29,305 nucleotides of DNA from DATJBC01 sp035515515 (lineage in GTDB: Bacteria; Actinomycetota; Acidimicrobiia; Acidimicrobiales; UBA8190): positions 1 to 29,305 of the forward strand of contig DATJBC010000002.1 in NCBI GenBank assembly GCA_035515515.1, given 5' to 3'. Shown here in pieces: positions 27,815 to 29,305 of this stretch. Below the pieces are notes generated by a model. The model was not told where the DNA came from. It saw nothing but the letters and a program-made list of their open reading frames with translations, and did no database searches. The translations under genes were made by a program, and so were the position numbers. Each line of letters starts with the position of its first letter. Within the stretch, counting starts at the first letter, position 1.

Positions 27815-29305
27815 CGGTCCACGAAGGCGAGCTGGGTCACGCCCGTGGGCCCGTTGCGGTGCTTGGCGATGATGATCTCGGCCGCGCCGCGGTCGGTGGA
27901 CTCGGGGTTGTAGAGCTCGTCGCGGTAGATGAACAGCACCACGTCGGCGTCCTGCTCGATGGAGTTGTGGGCCACCACGCCGTTGGCCAGGAAGTTGTGG
28001 GTGCCGGGCACCGTGGCGTCGTAGACGGGGGCCTCGCCCCTCTCCACCACGGCCACCAGCTGGTCCCAGAACACCTCGGTGCCGTCGCTCCCGGGCACGC
28101 TGGGGTGCTCGAGGACCGCCAGCGGGGCCCGCGGCGGCGCCGACGGCACCTCCCCGACGTGTGCCCCCACCGGCCGGGGGGCTTCCCGGGTCCCTCGCCA
28201 GGGGGCGGCCGGGGCGCAGGCCCAGGTCCCCGTGGAGGTCAGGATGTCGACGGCCGCGCACCACGCCGGCTCCTGGGCGCCGCCCACGCCCACGTCGACC
28301 AGGAAGCGCAGCTGCGAGTCGGGCTCGACCACCGACAGGTGGTAGGTGCTGCGGCCGTCGGGGGCGTCGGTCGCCGTCAGGCGGCTGGCCACGGCGAAAC
28401 GCAGCAGGAGGCTCTGGAGGTCGCCGGCCATGGACCGGCTGGCCGTGCTCAGGGCGCAGCGCACCCGGGCGCGACGGCGGTCGGGGCACAGCGCGCCCGC
28501 CGCGGTCCACAGGTGGCGCAGGAACAGGGCCAGCTGGTCGGTGGGCAGGGCGAACACGCTGCGGGGGAGGGGCATGCCGTCGCGGTGCATGGCGCCCGCC
28601 CCCAGGAGCTCGGCCAGGCGCACGATCTGGCCCACGGGGCGGGGCCGGGGGGCGGTGGGTTCGGGGAGCCGGCCCGGCGTGGCCAGGGCGTCGCCGGGGG
28701 CGAGGTCCTCCACGGGCCGCCACCCCGCGGGGGTGCGGAAGGGGTGGTTGGCGCTGGCCGTCACGCGCCGCCCCGACGCCAGGCGGAGCTCGAAGACGGG
28801 CTTGGTGCCGCTCGGGAAGACCGAGCGCATGCGGGCCTCCACCACCTTGAGGTCGTCGTCGAGGCTCCACACCGGCACGTCGGTGGCCCCCTCCAGGAGC
28901 AGCGAGCCGAAGCTCACCTCCTGGCCGGTGTCGGCCCGGGTGACGCGGGTGTCGGCCGTGAGGCACCCCGACTCGCGCAGGTCGGCCAGGACGGGCCGCT
29001 TGTCCTGACGCATCTCGAGGTTGCGCGACAGCTGCGACAGGGCGATGACCGGGATGTCGAGCTCGCGGGCCAGCACCTTGAGCCCCCGGCTGATCTCGGA
29101 CACCTCGACCTGCCGGTTCTCGGCGCGGCTCTTGGCATGGCCGCTCATGAGCTGGAGGTAGTCCACGACGACCAGGCCGAGCCCGTCGCGCGCCTTGAGG
29201 CGGCGCGCCTTGGCCCGGATGTCCATCACGGTGAGGTTCGGGTTGTCGTCGATGTAGATGGGGGCGTCGCCGAGACGCCCGATGGCGTCGGAGATCTTGG
29301 GCCAG
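27781..29305 (-). CDS. dnaB: Replicative DNA helicase DnaB, 3' part, interrupted by an intein
   Basis: The gene is incomplete: its 5' part, including Walker A, lies right of the window. In-window extein (113 residues) contains the conserved A-I-G-R-L-G-D-A-P-I-Y-I-D-D, I-R-A-K-A-R-R-L-K, Walker B V-V-V-D-Y-L-Q-L-M-S-G, E-V-S-E-I-S-R-G-L-K, and the H3 glutamine in A-L-S-Q-L-S-R. After L-R-E-S-G an in-frame intein of 334 residues follows, and the C-extein of 60 residues resumes at S-I-E-Q-D-A-D-V-V-L-F. The C-extein includes the arginine-finger region A-K-H-R-N-G-P-T-G and ends F-A-S-I-A-R-V. Splicing is required for a functional helicase. The stop overlaps the histidine kinase 3' end antisense by 34 bp. 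Confidence 0.96.
   Translation of the reverse strand, partial: WPKISDAIGRLGDAPIYIDDNPNLTVMDIRAKARRLKARDGLGLVVVDYLQLMSGHAKSRAENRQVEVSEISRGLKVLARELDIPVIALSQLSRNLEMRQDKRPVLADLRESGCLTADTRVTRADTGQEVSFGSLLLEGATDVPVWSLDDDLKVVEARMRSVFPSGTKPVFELRLASGRRVTASANHPFRTPAGWRPVEDLAPGDALATPGRLPEPTAPRPRPVGQIVRLAELLGAGAMHRDGMPLPRSVFALPTDQLALFLRHLWTAAGALCPDRRRARVRCALSTASRSMAGDLQSLLLRFAVASRLTATDAPDGRSTYHLSVVEPDSQLRFLVDVGVGGAQEPAWCAAVDILTSTGTWACAPAAPWRGTREAPRPVGAHVGEVPSAPPRAPLAVLEHPSVPGSDGTEVFWDQLVAVVERGEAPVYDATVPGTHNFLANGVVAHNSIEQDADVVLFIYRDELYNPESTDRGAAEIIIAKHRNGPTGVTQLAFVDRYTRFASIARV
27964..28965 (-). other. DnaB intein (334 residues) with degenerate LAGLIDADG endonuclease
   Basis: The self-splicing protein insertion begins at C1 (C-L-T-A-D-T-R-V, block A), directly after extein R-E-S-G. 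It ends with block F Y-D-A-T-V-P-G-T-H-N-F and block G A-N-G-V-V-A-H-N, followed by the +1 nucleophile Ser. Block B reads V-T-A-S-A-N-H-P-F-R-T-P-A-G-W (68-82), with H74 and a Ser71 where Thr is usual. Splicing residues are thus all present. The middle (about 112-240) resembles a LAGLIDADG homing endonuclease, but both motif positions that should carry the catalytic Asp read Ala (L-L-G-A-G-A near 120-125 and L-W-T-A-A-G-A near 152-158). The insertion point is that of the Synechocystis DnaB intein. Confidence 0.92.

Noticed and set aside
26222..28966. Minus-strand open frame of 914 codons across the histidine kinase and dnaB
   Set aside because: It is antisense to the kinase and a wrong frame of dnaB, with low-complexity Arg/Pro/Gly composition and no domain.

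Overview
The window is a very GC-rich chromosomal segment with near-saturated G/C at third codon positions, frequent GTG starts and no sign of phage, plasmid or IS. Gene content points to an actinobacterium: a bifunctional-type dCTP deaminase, an EtfD-like Fe-S membrane reductase, a mycothiol-type DinB-fold protein, a CYP142-like P450, an Rv1264-like class III adenylyl cyclase, an F420-type LLM oxidoreductase, DUF6186-like small membrane proteins and a GlnR-type operator. Acidimicrobiia is a reasonable guess, but the sequence alone does not prove the class.

Layout. 1-894 carries no convincing gene. It has an AT-rich leftward promoter at the extreme left and a strongly structured GC-rich stretch at about 360-604. 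895-2369 encodes a DinB/MDMPI-like protein and phosphoglycerate mutase (gpmA). 2373-4337 is a leftward amt-glnB operon with a four-half-site GlnR-like operator upstream (4471-4508). 4612-6435 holds two membrane proteins and an orphan cyclic-nucleotide-binding protein. 6475-9132 is a leftward dcd-etfD operon, divergent from tRNA-Gly(CCC). 9282-12098 has a NatA/NatB-type ABC exporter and a GNAT acetyltransferase. 12281-14076 is a leftward set of three overlapping or tightly spaced membrane-protein genes plus a helical hypothetical. 14364-17918 has the P450, a nitronate monooxygenase-like flavoprotein and an adenylyl cyclase. 17946-22290 has a membrane protein, two SDR dehydrogenases, a second GNAT and a UbiA/MenA-family prenyltransferase. 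22308-25459 has threonine dehydratase (ilvA), a coupled SnoaL-like/LLM pair and a 68-residue small protein. 25554-27814 is an OmpR-type response regulator and histidine kinase pair. The right end is the 3' part of dnaB, interrupted by a 334-residue intein and running off the window.

How the parts connect. Nitrogen uptake (amt, PII) appears to be under GlnR control. cAMP can be made by the cyclase at 16818 and may be sensed by the CNBD protein at 6016. EtfD, the P450, the SDRs and the nitronate monooxygenase-like enzyme fit lipid or steroid oxidation. A recurrent theme is a TAnnnT -10 hexamer 6-8 bases before an ATG or GTG start with no Shine-Dalgarno sequence. I see seven clear cases plus one weaker one, which suggests widespread leaderless transcription.

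The observations most worth following up are the dnaB intein with intact splicing residues but apparently dead homing-endonuclease motifs, the GlnR-like operator, the 14-bp tandem repeat that could fuse two membrane-protein genes by loss of one unit, the overlapping divergent -10 elements between dcd and tRNA-Gly, and the unexplained structured region at 360-604. I did not find a clearly new multi-gene defence or biosynthetic system.
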